Assembly (NCBI GenBank): GCA_024637315.1
Contig: JAGXFH010000052.1
Span: forward strand, 1-64,000
DNA: 64,000 bases
Source: Brevirhabdus sp.
GTDB lineage: Bacteria; Pseudomonadota; Alphaproteobacteria; Rhodobacterales; Rhodobacteraceae
Direction of reading: 5' to 3'
Shown here: one piece after another, positions 54,165-62,973 of the stretch
How the letters are laid out: every line of letters starts with the position of its first letter
Position numbering within the stretch: position 1 is the first letter of the stretch
The notes under the pieces: model-generated
The model's database searches: none
Told to the model about the DNA's origin: nothing
What the model saw: the letters and a program-made list of their open reading frames with translations, nothing else
Translations under genes and position numbers: made by a program

Positions 54165-54556
54165 CCGCCGCCAATGCCGCTTTCGATCATCAGGCCATTA
54201 CCTGGAAAAGAGTTCTTGTCTCGCCGGCCGCGGTTGAACCGTCGACTACAGCGGTTCGGGGAAGAGTTGAGACAGAAAGCATCGGAATTCGCGTTCGAGC
54301 CCAGCGAGAGGCAGTGAATTTCCGATTCAAGGTTTTCCCGAAACGCTTTGGTTGCTGATCAAGGGCAATCCCTGCGATCGAAAATGCAAGCCTCACTTGC
54401 TGGTCCCGGCTGCACTCAAGATCGCAAAAGGTAACCCCAAGCGCTGCCATCTGACTCTGGGGGATGTTGGTGCGGCAAGGCTCTCTCTATCCGGGGCTTG
54501 ACCTGTGCGAGGCTCACACTGCCGGCACTCTGGAATTGCCGGGACGGCAATAACCG
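54165..54556. other. Gene-free stretch between pncB and ParB-like gene
   Basis: No supportable gene in these 392 bp. An 86-codon minus-strand frame (54190-54450) has no ribosome-binding site and no recognised family, so I do not call it. Confidence 0.4.
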
Positions 54557-54805
54557 TCAATGCAGCCGCGCCTGCACCAGATAAACCTCGATGCTTTCCT
54601 CGCCCAGCGCGCGTAGTGCTTCCAGCCGGTGCAGTCCCTCGATCAGCACGAAGCCCTCGCCATCCGCCCGCACCCGGATCGGAGTGGTCTGGCCGTTTTC
54701 CAGCATGTCTTCGGCGATCGTGCGGACTTTCTCGGCGTCGAGCGTCTTGACCCGCTTCACCGGCACCCGGACATTCGCAATCGGCACTTTCTGCTTTTTC
54801 AACAT
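54557..54805 (-). CDS. Small ParB/sulfiredoxin-fold protein
   Basis: An 82-residue protein with the ParB N-terminal/Srx fold: VPIANVRVPVKRVKTLDAEKV, a helix ending AEDMLENGQTTPIRVR and the conserved GLHRLEALRALGEESI, where ParB-like proteins have the GERRWRA box that binds nucleotide (CTP in true ParB). It lacks the helix-turn-helix and C-terminal parts, so it is not a partition ParB. Possible roles are a nucleotide-binding regulator or a Srx-like enzyme. It is divergent from ugpB with 131 bp between. Confidence 0.75.
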   Translation of the reverse strand: MLKKQKVPIANVRVPVKRVKTLDAEKVRTIAEDMLENGQTTPIRVRADGEGFVLIEGLHRLEALRALGEESIEVYLVQARLH

Positions 54806-54936
54806 GCGCCGATCCTGCGCCTGTTGTCCGCAGGATGCCAGTGCTGATGTCGTGGAATCTTCAAACTACAATGCCTTGCCAGAATCGTTCTCCGACCGAT
54901 ACGGTCGAACCAGAAATTCAATTCTGGGAGGATACC

Positions 54937-56247
54937 ATGAAGATCAGAGCTTATCTTGGCGCGACCGTGGCCACGTTGGCAATGGCGACAAGCGCATATG
55001 CGGCAACGGAAATTCAGTGGTGGCATGCATTCACCGGCCGTCTTGGGGAACTCCTTGACGCACAGGTGGCGGAATTCAACGCCAGCCAGGAAGACTATCA
55101 GGTCGTAGCCAGCCACAAGGGCAACTATTCCGAGACGTTGAACGCGGGCATCGCCGCTTTCCGCGCCGGCGAGCAGCCGCACATCATGATGGTATTCGAG
55201 GTCGGAACCGCCACCATGATGGCCGCGGAAGGCGCGATCATGCCGGTCTATCAGGTGATGGCGGATACCGGGGTAGAGTTCGACCCGGACGCCTATTTGG
55301 GCGCGGTCAAGGGCTATTACACCAACACCGATGGCGAGATGCTGTCGCTTCCCTTCAACTCGTCGACGCCGGTACTTTACGTCAACCGCGATCTCTTCGA
55401 ACAGGCCGGGCTTGATCCCGACATGGACCTTTCGACCTGGCAAGAGGTCAGCGAGGCGCTGGACGGGTTGAAGGCCGGTGGCGTCACTTGCCCGCTGACG
55501 ACTGCATGGCAAAGCTGGGTGCATCTCGAAAACCTTTCGACCTGGCACAACGTGCCCTTTGCGACGCAGGAAAACGGCTTTGCGGGCATGGATGCGGAAC
55601 TGGTCTTCAACGGCCCGGTGCAGGTCCAGCATATCCAGGCGATGGGCGACTGGGCCAAGGACGGCAAGTTCGTCTATGCCGGTCGTCGCAATGAAGGCGG
55701 CGCCAATTTCCGCGCCGGCGAATGCGCGCTCTTCACCGAAAGCTCGGCGGGCTATGCCGGGGTCAAGGCAGAGGCAGAGTTCGATTTCGAGATCCGGCAA
55801 CTGCCGTATTGGGAAGGTGTCGAGGGCGCGCCACAGAACACCATCATCGGCGGTGCGTCGCTTTGGGTGATGGCTGGTCACGAGCCCGAGGAATACAAGG
55901 GTGTTGCAGAATTCCTCGCGTTCCTTTCGACCTCTGACATCCAGGCCAAATGGCATCAGGATACCGGCTATCTTCCAATCACCACGGCCGCCGCCGAACA
56001 AACCAAGTCCGAAGGCTTCTACGAGGCCAATCCAGGCACCGAGATCGCCGGTATGCAGATGACGATGAACCCGCCGACGGCGAATTCGAAAGGCCTGCGC
56101 CTTGGGTCCTTCGACCAGATCCGTACCATCATCGACGAGGAGCTGGAGGCCGTCTGGGCAGGTGACAAGGATGCGCAGGCAGCGCTGGACAGCGCGGTTG
56201 TGCGCGGCAACGAATTGCTGCGCCGCTTCGAAGCCGCCAACCGCTAA
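54937..56247 (+). CDS. ugpB: Glycerol-3-phosphate ABC transporter, binding protein
   Basis: A 436-residue periplasmic binding protein with signal peptide (MKIRAYLGATVATLAMATSAYA). It follows the Escherichia UgpB text closely: WWHAFTGRLGELLD, ASHKGNYSETLNAGIAAFRAGEQPHI, EVGTATMMAAEGAI, LPFNSSTPVLYVNRDLF and WHQDTGYLPITTAAA. It binds sn-glycerol-3-phosphate or glycerophosphodiesters. The ATG at 54937 follows GGGAGG; the longer frame is not similar to anything. It heads the ugpBAEC operon. No clear Pho box was seen in the 131 bp upstream. Confidence 0.95.
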   Translation: MKIRAYLGATVATLAMATSAYAATEIQWWHAFTGRLGELLDAQVAEFNASQEDYQVVASHKGNYSETLNAGIAAFRAGEQPHIMMVFEVGTATMMAAEGAIMPVYQVMADTGVEFDPDAYLGAVKGYYTNTDGEMLSLPFNSSTPVLYVNRDLFEQAGLDPDMDLSTWQEVSEALDGLKAGGVTCPLTTAWQSWVHLENLSTWHNVPFATQENGFAGMDAELVFNGPVQVQHIQAMGDWAKDGKFVYAGRRNEGGANFRAGECALFTESSAGYAGVKAEAEFDFEIRQLPYWEGVEGAPQNTIIGGASLWVMAGHEPEEYKGVAEFLAFLSTSDIQAKWHQDTGYLPITTAAAEQTKSEGFYEANPGTEIAGMQMTMNPPTANSKGLRLGSFDQIRTIIDEELEAVWAGDKDAQAALDSAVVRGNELLRRFEAANR

Positions 56248-56254
56248 GCCAGCA

Positions 56255-56276
56255 GCGGGGGCTGACCGGCCCCCGC
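56255..56276 (+). other. Intergenic hairpin between ugpB and ugpA
   Basis: GCGGGGGC (56255-56262) pairs with GCCCCCGC (56269-56276) around a 6-base loop. Such stems behind binding-protein genes usually protect the upstream message and lower permease expression. Confidence 0.65.
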
Positions 56277-56283
56277 GCCCTTC

Positions 56284-57165
56284 ATGGAAAAGCGCGTAAC
56301 ATTCAAAGGCTGGCTACTGCCGCTCTGCCTGCTTCTGCCGCAGGTGGTCATAACGGCCGTGTTCTTTTTTTATCCGGCGGGGCAGGCGATCTATCAGTCG
56401 CTGTTCATCCCCGACCCGTTCGGCCTGTCGATGCGCTTCGTCGGGCTCGGCAATTTCGAATACCTGCTGGGCGATCCCTATTACCGCGCGTCCTTCCTGA
56501 CGACGGCGATCTTCTCGGGGCTGGTCACGGTGGTCTCGATGGGCATGGCGCTTTACCTTGCCGTTCTGGCGGACCGGCTGATCAAGGGTTCTGGCACCTA
56601 CAGGACGCTGTTGATCTGGCCCTACGCGGTGGCCCCGGCGGTTGCCGGTGTGCTCTGGCTGTTCATGTTCAATACTCGCGTCGGCGTGGTGTCCTGGTAT
56701 CTCGGCATTCTGGGCTATGACTGGAACCATGTGCTGAACGAGACCGAGGCGATGGGACTTGTCGTCGTCGCCTCCAGCTGGGGGCGGGTCAGCTACAACT
56801 TCCTGTTCTTTCTTGCCGGTCTGCAAGCGATCCCGAAATCTGTGATCGAGGCAGCGGCCATCGACGGCGCGCATTTCTGGACCCGGTTTCGCACCATTGT
56901 CTTTCCGCTGCTGTCGCCCACCACCTTCTTCCTGCTGGTGGTCAACATCGTCTACGCCTTCTTCGAAACCTTCGGGGTGATCCACACGATCACCTCGGGC
57001 GGACCGCAACAGGCGACGACAATCCTTGTCTACAAAGTCTACTCGGACGGGTTCGTCGGTCAGGACCTTGGATCCTCGGCCGCGCAATCAGTCATCCTGC
57101 TGATCGTCGTCGGCATCCTGACCATCGTGCAGTTCAAGTTCATCGAGCGAAGGGTGCACTACTGA
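56284..57165 (+). CDS. ugpA: Glycerol-3-phosphate ABC transporter, permease A
   Basis: A 293-residue inner-membrane permease with six helices and the EAA-loop [25 protein letters not shown]. The N-terminal [28 protein letters not shown] and the [12 protein letters not shown] segment are those of UgpA. It pairs with UgpE to make the channel for glycerol-3-phosphate. It is separated from ugpB by a hairpin and overlaps ugpE by one base (TGATG). Confidence 0.95.
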   Translation: MEKRVTFKGWLLPLCLLLPQVVITAVFFFYPAGQAIYQSLFIPDPFGLSMRFVGLGNFEYLLGDPYYRASFLTTAIFSGLVTVVSMGMALYLAVLADRLIKGSGTYRTLLIWPYAVAPAVAGVLWLFMFNTRVGVVSWYLGILGYDWNHVLNETEAMGLVVVASSWGRVSYNFLFFLAGLQAIPKSVIEAAAIDGAHFWTRFRTIVFPLLSPTTFFLLVVNIVYAFFETFGVIHTITSGGPQQATTILVYKVYSDGFVGQDLGSSAAQSVILLIVVGILTIVQFKFIERRVHY

Positions 57166-58013
57166 TGGCAGACGGCATGGTCGAAAAACGTGGCGTCGGG
57201 CTCTGGTTCACCCATCTGGGGCTGATCATCGGCGTGCTGATCATCTTCTTCCCGATCTGGCTGGCCTTCGTCGCCTCGACCGTCACCCAGCCCGAGATCG
57301 TGCGGCCGCCGATGCCGCTGTGGCCCGGCGACCAGTTCTTCGAGAACTACCGCAAGGCGCTGGTTTCCGGCATCAATGCGCCGGTGGCGAAGATGCTTTT
57401 CAACTCGTTCGTCATGGCGATGGGGATTGCGCTTGGAAAGATCGTGATTTCGCTTCTGTCCGCTTTCGCCATCGTCTATTTCAAGTTTCCCGGCCGACGA
57501 CTGTTCTTCTGGCTGATCTTCCTGACCCTGATGCTGCCGGTCGAGGTTCGGATCGTCCCGACCTACGAGGTGGTGGCGGGCTTCGGAATGCTCAACAGCT
57601 ATTCCGGCCTGATCTTTCCGCTGATAGCCTCGGCCACCGCGACGTTCCTGTTCCGGCAATTCTTCATGACCGTCCCCGATGAACTGGCAGAGGCGGCGCG
57701 CGTCGACGGCGCGCGTCCGATGCGGTTCTTCTGGGATATCCTGCTGCCGATGAGCCGTACCAATATCGCGGCGCTCTTCGTCATCCTCTTCATCTATGGC
57801 TGGAACCAGTATCTCTGGCCGCTTCTGATCACCACCGATCCGTCGATGAATACCATCGTCATGGGCATCAAGCAGATGTTCCCGTCGGGCGACGACATTG
57901 CCGACTGGCCGGTCATCATGGCCACCTCGATCCTTGCGATGCTGCCGCCGATCATTGTCGTGATCTCGATGCAGAAGCTCTTCATCCGCGGCCTGGTCGA
58001 TAGCGAGAAATAA
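57165..58013 (+). CDS. ugpE: Glycerol-3-phosphate ABC transporter, permease E
   Basis: A 282-residue permease with six helices, ending in the EAA-loop ELAEAARVDGARPMRFFWDI and LPMSRTNIAALFVILFIYGWNQYLWPLLITTD, the characteristic UgpE tail. N-terminus ends with VTQPEIVRPPMPLWPGDQFFENY, as in the family. Start and ugpA stop overlap by one base. It is followed 3 bp later by ugpC, completing the transporter. Confidence 0.95.
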   Translation: MADGMVEKRGVGLWFTHLGLIIGVLIIFFPIWLAFVASTVTQPEIVRPPMPLWPGDQFFENYRKALVSGINAPVAKMLFNSFVMAMGIALGKIVISLLSAFAIVYFKFPGRRLFFWLIFLTLMLPVEVRIVPTYEVVAGFGMLNSYSGLIFPLIASATATFLFRQFFMTVPDELAEAARVDGARPMRFFWDILLPMSRTNIAALFVILFIYGWNQYLWPLLITTDPSMNTIVMGIKQMFPSGDDIADWPVIMATSILAMLPPIIVVISMQKLFIRGLVDSEK

Positions 58014-58016
58014 AAA

Positions 58017-59045
58017 ATGGCGACCCTGAAACTCGACAACGTCAAGAAACGCTTCGGCCAGACAGAGGTCATCCACGGCGTCAGCATCGACGTGAAGGAC
58101 GGCGAATTCATCGTCATCGTCGGCCCATCTGGTTGCGGCAAATCAACCCTGCTGCGGATGGTGGCCGGGCTGGAAGCCGTCAGCTCCGGCGAAATCCAAA
58201 TCGACGGCACCCGGGTGAACGACGCAGAGCCGATGGACCGCGACATCGCAATGGTGTTCCAGAACTACGCCCTGTATCCGCACATGTCGGTCTTCGACAA
58301 CATGGCCTACGGACTCAAGATAGCCAAAACCCCGAAACTGGAGATCGCCGACCGGGTCGGCACCGCCGCGAAGATGCTGGAACTGGAAGATTACCTGACC
58401 CGCAAACCTCGCGAATTGTCCGGCGGCCAGCGTCAGCGCGTCGCGATGGGCCGCGCCATCGTGCGAAAGCCGGCAGTGTTCCTGTTCGATGAGCCCTTGT
58501 CGAACCTCGACGCCAAGCTGCGCGTCCAGATGCGACTGGAGATCAAGGATCTGCAGCGCAAGCTCGGCATCACCGCGCTCTATGTGACCCACGATCAGGT
58601 CGAGGCGATGACCCTGGCCGACCGGATGATCGTTATGAATGCCGGTGTCGCCGACCAGATCGGCGCGCCGCTGGAGGTGTATGAAAACCCGCAGACCGAA
58701 TTCGTGGCCGGGTTCATCGGTTCGCCCGCGACCAATTTCATTCCCGCCGAGACCCTGGGCGACCGCCCCGCCAAGGTCGCCCGCGTCGGCGTGCGCCCCG
58801 AACACGCAGTGCTTGCAGACGCCGGCACGGGCCAGATACAGGGCAAGCTGGTCTATGCAGAGGCGCTTGGCGCCGAGACCCTGCTGCATCTGCGGTTGCA
58901 ATCGGGCGAGATGTTCACGATCCGGCAGGACGGCACTGTCCCGGTCCCCGCCGACGGCACGCTCACCGGCGTCGACTGGCGGCAGAGCCGCGAGATCTCG
59001 TTTGGCTCGGACGGCCACCGCACGCCCAACGAATCCGCCGCCTAA
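58017..59045 (+). CDS. ugpC: Glycerol-3-phosphate ABC transporter, ATP-binding protein
   Basis: A 342-residue ATPase of the MalK/UgpC class. Walker A is GPSGCGKST (residue about 36), the Q-loop [13 protein letters not shown], the signature LSGGQRQR, Walker [14 protein letters not shown] and the switch His in [10 protein letters not shown]. After residue 235 comes the TOBE regulatory domain. UgpC-type proteins couple glycerol-3-phosphate uptake to phosphate status. It is the last gene of ugpBAEC. Confidence 0.95.
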   Translation: MATLKLDNVKKRFGQTEVIHGVSIDVKDGEFIVIVGPSGCGKSTLLRMVAGLEAVSSGEIQIDGTRVNDAEPMDRDIAMVFQNYALYPHMSVFDNMAYGLKIAKTPKLEIADRVGTAAKMLELEDYLTRKPRELSGGQRQRVAMGRAIVRKPAVFLFDEPLSNLDAKLRVQMRLEIKDLQRKLGITALYVTHDQVEAMTLADRMIVMNAGVADQIGAPLEVYENPQTEFVAGFIGSPATNFIPAETLGDRPAKVARVGVRPEHAVLADAGTGQIQGKLVYAEALGAETLLHLRLQSGEMFTIRQDGTVPVPADGTLTGVDWRQSREISFGSDGHRTPNESAA

Positions 59046-59164
59046 GGCTGCGCTTTCGTTGGCAGGTTTGTACCCGGAACCGCCACCGGAACTCGCCGCA
59101 TCCGGTCTTCCAGCGCGCTGGTGACGCTGAAGAGCGACAGTGCGAACACCATCGGCAAGGTCAT
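59042..59164 (-). pseudogene. Possible membrane-protein gene fragment
   Basis: A minus-strand frame of 40 codons from an ATG at 59164 (MTLPMVFALSLFSVTSALED) continues a longer open stretch without an upstream start. It contains one hydrophobic segment and could be the 3' end of a lost membrane protein gene. No ribosome-binding site was identified. It ends within the ugpC stop. Weakly supported. Confidence 0.2.
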
Positions 59165-59320
59165 CGACAGCAGCAGCCCGCTGATGCTCAGCGCCTGAAA
59201 CGGGGCCAACGCAGATACCTTGTGCTGATCGTCGATGACGGCGGTTCTGTATCCGGCCGCGCTCCGAAGCGCCGGAGGTGTCAGGCGGCAATGGCGCGGC
59301 AGACACTGCTCCCGACTGAA

Positions 59321-60037
59321 CTAGGTTGTTTCAAAGCCACCAAGGCCACCGCGCTTCGCGATCAGCCGCGCGCCATCCAGAATCGAGTACACCCGGCGGC
59401 CTGTCGCCGCTTCGATCTCCGCTGCATAGGGCGGCAGGTTGCCGCATTCCAGAACGAAGGCGGCAAGATCGGCGGTGCCGGCGCAAAGATGCTCGGCCTT
59501 GGCGATTGCGGCGGCCCTGATCGCGTCCTGATCGAGCTGGGTCGATTGTTCCGCCTTCGGGCGCAGGATAGCCTCTTTGAATGCGCCGCAATCCTCCATC
59601 CCGGCAAGCCGCACATCCCCGGGCGCGATGCCAGCGGCGCAAAGCGCATCCGGCCCCAGTTCTGAGGCCGAGGCCGTCAGGACGCCAACCGGGCGTTTGC
59701 CATGCGCTGCCCGCACCATCGGCACAAGCGACAAGGCCGACAACATCACCGGAACCCGAACCGCCTGCGCGATCTCTGCCTGAACGCGGATCAGGAAGCC
59801 GCAGGTCGAAACGATCGCACACGCCCCTTCGGCCTCCAATTCGCGCGCCGCGAGGATGAAGGCTTGCACCAGGTGTTCGGGCGGCATTGCATCGCGCACG
59901 ATGTCGGGCGATCCGGCATTCGGCACGACCCGCAGGCGGGCCGGCATCCCGTAACTTTCGACATTCCCGGCATCGCCCAACGGCCGGGGAAACCGGGTGT
60001 CGAGCATCAACACGCCAATGAACCTCGACCGGCTCAT
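59321..60037 (-). CDS. Asp/Glu-racemase-superfamily protein (decarboxylase or isomerase)
   Basis: A 238-residue protein of the Asp/Glu/hydantoin racemase superfamily, which includes arylmalonate decarboxylase and maleate isomerase. The two catalytic cysteines are in IVSTCGFL (residue about 78) and LECGNLPPYA (about 200). The N-terminal IGVLMLDTRFPRPLGDAGN is typical of the non-racemase branch. Its start overlaps the BASS-transporter stop by 4 bp. With a TRAP importer upstream, it probably acts on the imported acid; substrate unknown. Confidence 0.85.
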   Translation of the reverse strand: MSRSRFIGVLMLDTRFPRPLGDAGNVESYGMPARLRVVPNAGSPDIVRDAMPPEHLVQAFILAARELEAEGACAIVSTCGFLIRVQAEIAQAVRVPVMLSALSLVPMVRAAHGKRPVGVLTASASELGPDALCAAGIAPGDVRLAGMEDCGAFKEAILRPKAEQSTQLDQDAIRAAAIAKAEHLCAGTADLAAFVLECGNLPPYAAEIEAATGRRVYSILDGARLIAKRGGLGGFETT

Positions 60038-60963
60038 TCAGCCGCTGATACCTGCTTCGGGCGAAACAACGCGGGCGTCGCATAAATCGGGATCTGTGCT
60101 GCCGCCACGAACACGCTGAGGACCGGGTTGAACGGCAGCACGGCAAGATAGAACGAGACGTTGCGGTTGCCAAACATCAGCCCCAGCGCATCCGCCGTCC
60201 GGCTGTCGGAAACCGCCAGCGCGGCGCGGCGGGTCGCCAGATTGCCGCCGACATTCAGGATCACCGCCAGCACCAGCAACCCTGCCGATTGCAGTGGCGC
60301 GGCCAGAACATAGGTAAAGACCCCGTCAAGCAATGGAAACAGGAACAGCAGCATCGACAAGGCAACCGCACCGTTGAAGGCCGCGGCGTTGGCCTCGATC
60401 CGACCTTTGCCGATGACACGCTGCAACCCCAGCCCGATGGCGAACCCGCCCGTGATCATCACCGCGATCCGGGCGGCCATCGCGATCAGGTCGATCCGCG
60501 CATCGACGCCTGCCAGCACAAAGCAGAGCGGCCCGATAAGCGGCAGCGCCACCGTGGCCAGCAGCCCCACCTGCAGCGTGATCCGGGCATTGTAGCCCAT
60601 CAAGAGCGCCAGGCTTGCTGCCGAACTCAGCGGTGGAGCGGCGCCGAAGACCAGCAAGACCAGCACCGTATCCTCGGCCAGTCCCAGCAGCCGTCCCAAT
60701 GCGACCAGCGCAAGGCAGGTCAGCGGCAGGAACAGCGCCACGATGCCTGCCAGCCACGCGGCCTTGCGCATTTCAGTGAAGTCGCGCAGCACCTGCCCGA
60801 CCTCCAGCCGGGCGATGCCCAGCCCCAGCACCAGCGATACCAAGAACGGCAGCAACGGCCGCAACAGCGCCGAGATGCCGGGCAGCAGCGCCACCACGCC
60901 CATGCCGATGATCAGCACTGCCGCGGCGTGGTTTCCGATCAGCGACAGCAGGCGCAGCATCAT
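60034..60963 (-). CDS. BASS/SBF-type transporter (bile acid:sodium symporter superfamily)
   Basis: A 309-residue membrane protein with nine to ten helices, of the BASS (bile acid:sodium symporter, SBF) type, with features such as LVFGAAPPLSSAASLALLMG and the ending GLMFGNRNVSFYLAVLPF. It would use the sodium gradient to move an organic anion. The ATG at 60963 overlaps the TRAP permease stop by 4 bp (ATGA) and the racemase-like gene starts 4 bp inside its end. A BASS protein in a TRAP operon is uncommon; export of a product is one possibility. Confidence 0.8.
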   Translation of the reverse strand: MMLRLLSLIGNHAAAVLIIGMGVVALLPGISALLRPLLPFLVSLVLGLGIARLEVGQVLRDFTEMRKAAWLAGIVALFLPLTCLALVALGRLLGLAEDTVLVLLVFGAAPPLSSAASLALLMGYNARITLQVGLLATVALPLIGPLCFVLAGVDARIDLIAMAARIAVMITGGFAIGLGLQRVIGKGRIEANAAAFNGAVALSMLLFLFPLLDGVFTYVLAAPLQSAGLLVLAVILNVGGNLATRRAALAVSDSRTADALGLMFGNRNVSFYLAVLPFNPVLSVFVAAAQIPIYATPALFRPKQVSAAE

Positions 60964-62906
60964 CCGGGCCGTCGCAAAAGTTGCTCGGGCAGCCACGTCG
61001 CCAGTCCCGGAAACGCCACCAGAATCGCCACCATCACCACCATGATCAGAAACATCGGCACTGCGGTCTTCGAGATATAGGCGATGTCATGCTGCGTCAT
61101 GCCCTGCAGCACGAACAGGTTGAAGCCGATCGGCGGTGTGATCTGCGCCATCTCTACGACCACGACGATGAAGATGCCGAACCAGATCAGGTCGATGCCC
61201 GCGGTGCGGATCATCGGCTCGATGATCGCCATCGTCAGCACCACGGCCGAGATACCGTCAAGGAACATGCCGATAACAATGTAGAAGACCGTCAGCGCCG
61301 CGATCAGTGCAATCGGCGAAAGCCCCAGCGAGGCGATCCATTCGGCCAGCGCCCGCGGCAATCCGGTGAACCCCATCGACAGTGACAGGAACCCGGCCCC
61401 CATCAGGATCAGTGCGATCATCGCGCTGGTTCGGGTCGCGCCCAGCAGGCTTTCGATGAACGTGGTGCGGGTCAGAGATCCCTGCAGCGCGGCAAGCACC
61501 AGCGCGCCGATCACGCCAAAGGCGGCGGCCTCGGTCGCCGTGGCATAGCCGGTGTACATCGAGCCGATGACCAGCGTGACAAGCGCGATGACCGGGATCA
61601 GCAGCGTCGAGTTCCGCAACGCCGCGCCGAAGCCGACCGGCGGGTCGGGCTCGGGCCGCTGGCTCGGTTTCAGGTAATACCAGGCGACGATGTAAAGCAT
61701 GAACATCCCCGCCAGAACGAGGCCCGGAAAGACCCCGGCCATGAACAGCTTGGTGATGCTTTCCTTTACCGTCACGCCGTAGACGATCAGCGTCAGCGAG
61801 GGCGGGATCATCAGACCCAGAGTCGCCGCGCCCGCCAGTGTGCCGATGGTCATGAATTCCGGATAGCCGCGCTTGCGCAGTTCCGGGATCGACATCTTGC
61901 CGACTGTCGTCAGCGTGGCCGCCGACGACCCCGAGACCGCGGCAAAAACCGTGCACCCGACCACGTTGGTGTGCAACAACCCGCCGGGAAACCGCGCCAG
62001 CCAGGGCGCGAGACCCCTGAACATATCCTCGGACAGCCGCGTGCGATACAGGATCTCTCCCATCCAGATGAAGAGCGGCAGCGCGGTCAGCGTCCAGCTG
62101 CTTGCCCCGGTCCAGACGGTAATGATCATCGCGTTGCCCGGATCGCGGGTGGTGAAGCCGATCATGCCGATATAGGCGACACCCATCAACGCCAATCCTA
62201 CCCAGATGCCCGAGCCGAGCAGGAAGAACAGCACGACCAGGAACAGAACGATCTTCAGCGCCACTGTATCGCGGTCAAAGCCGGTCATCATCTGCGTCGC
62301 GGCATAGACGACGACCAGCACCACGCCCAGCAGGATCAGCCGGCTGACACGCGACCCGAACAGATAATCGCCCCAATCGGCGGCATGTTCATCCGGTTCG
62401 ACCCCCTGATGCTCGGCAAAGATGATCCGCACCAGATTGTCCAGAACCGCAATCGCGAAGATCACCGCGCCCACCGCCATGAAGGTCTGCGGGATCCACA
62501 GCGGCGTCGCATCCTGTCCCTGCGAGATGTCGTTGAACCGCAACGACACCCGCACCGCATCAATCGCGTACCAGGCCAGGAACAACGTCGTCAAAGTGGC
62601 GATCGCATAGCACCAGATCTCGACACCGCGGCGCAGCGCCCCGGCCTTGCTGACGAACAGCGATACCCGGATATGGGCATTGTGGTTGAACGTATAGGCC
62701 ATCGCCAGAAACGAGGTCGTGGCCATCGCATAGCCCGCATATTGCGCGCCGCCCGGAATCAGCGACCCCGACCAGCGGGCAACCATCTGCGCGGTGACCA
62801 GAAACAGGATCGCGATCAGCGCAAGCGCCGCGCCAAAACCGGCGATTTTGTAAAGACCGTCAAGCAAGCTGCGCAAACCGAAACCCTCTAGCGGCAACCC
62901 GTCCAC
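60960..62906 (-). CDS. TRAP transporter, fused small and large membrane subunits (DctQM)
   Basis: About 640 residues. The N-terminal part (four helices, residues about 1-180) corresponds to DctQ and the rest, beginning near VALKIVLFLVVLFFLLGSG, to DctM with about 12 helices (GEILYRTRLSEDMFRGLAPW, SGSSAATLTTVGKM, LMIPPSLTLIVYGV, and GMFLDGISAVVL near the end). Fused DctQM forms occur in many TRAP systems. The start is uncertain: GTG 62906 lacks a ribosome-binding site, while TTG 62876 has GAGGG 7 bp upstream. It imports with DctP and ion symport. Confidence 0.9.
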   Translation of the reverse strand: MDGLPLEGFGLRSLLDGLYKIAGFGAALALIAILFLVTAQMVARWSGSLIPGGAQYAGYAMATTSFLAMAYTFNHNAHIRVSLFVSKAGALRRGVEIWCYAIATLTTLFLAWYAIDAVRVSLRFNDISQGQDATPLWIPQTFMAVGAVIFAIAVLDNLVRIIFAEHQGVEPDEHAADWGDYLFGSRVSRLILLGVVLVVVYAATQMMTGFDRDTVALKIVLFLVVLFFLLGSGIWVGLALMGVAYIGMIGFTTRDPGNAMIITVWTGASSWTLTALPLFIWMGEILYRTRLSEDMFRGLAPWLARFPGGLLHTNVVGCTVFAAVSGSSAATLTTVGKMSIPELRKRGYPEFMTIGTLAGAATLGLMIPPSLTLIVYGVTVKESITKLFMAGVFPGLVLAGMFMLYIVAWYYLKPSQRPEPDPPVGFGAALRNSTLLIPVIALVTLVIGSMYTGYATATEAAAFGVIGALVLAALQGSLTRTTFIESLLGATRTSAMIALILMGAGFLSLSMGFTGLPRALAEWIASLGLSPIALIAALTVFYIVIGMFLDGISAVVLTMAIIEPMIRTAGIDLIWFGIFIVVVVEMAQITPPIGFNLFVLQGMTQHDIAYISKTAVPMFLIMVVMVAILVAFPGLATWLPEQLLRRPG

Positions 62907-62962
62907 CGCAGCGGACGGGCCGACAAGGAAAGACCCCCGGCAGACTGCATCTTCTTCCGGGG
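62898..62962 (-). other. Two hairpins between the TRAP binding protein and permease
   Basis: CCCGTCC/GGACGGG (62898-62919) and CCCCGG/CCGGGG (62935-62962) form two stems in the gap between dctP and dctQM. The first would overlap a GTG 62906 start. They fit differential expression of binding protein and permease. Confidence 0.5.
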
Positions 62963-62973
62963 AGCCGGCTCAG

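Noticed and set aside
54190-54450. An 86-codon minus-strand frame
   Set aside because: No ribosome-binding site and no recognised similarity; could be a fragment but not supported.
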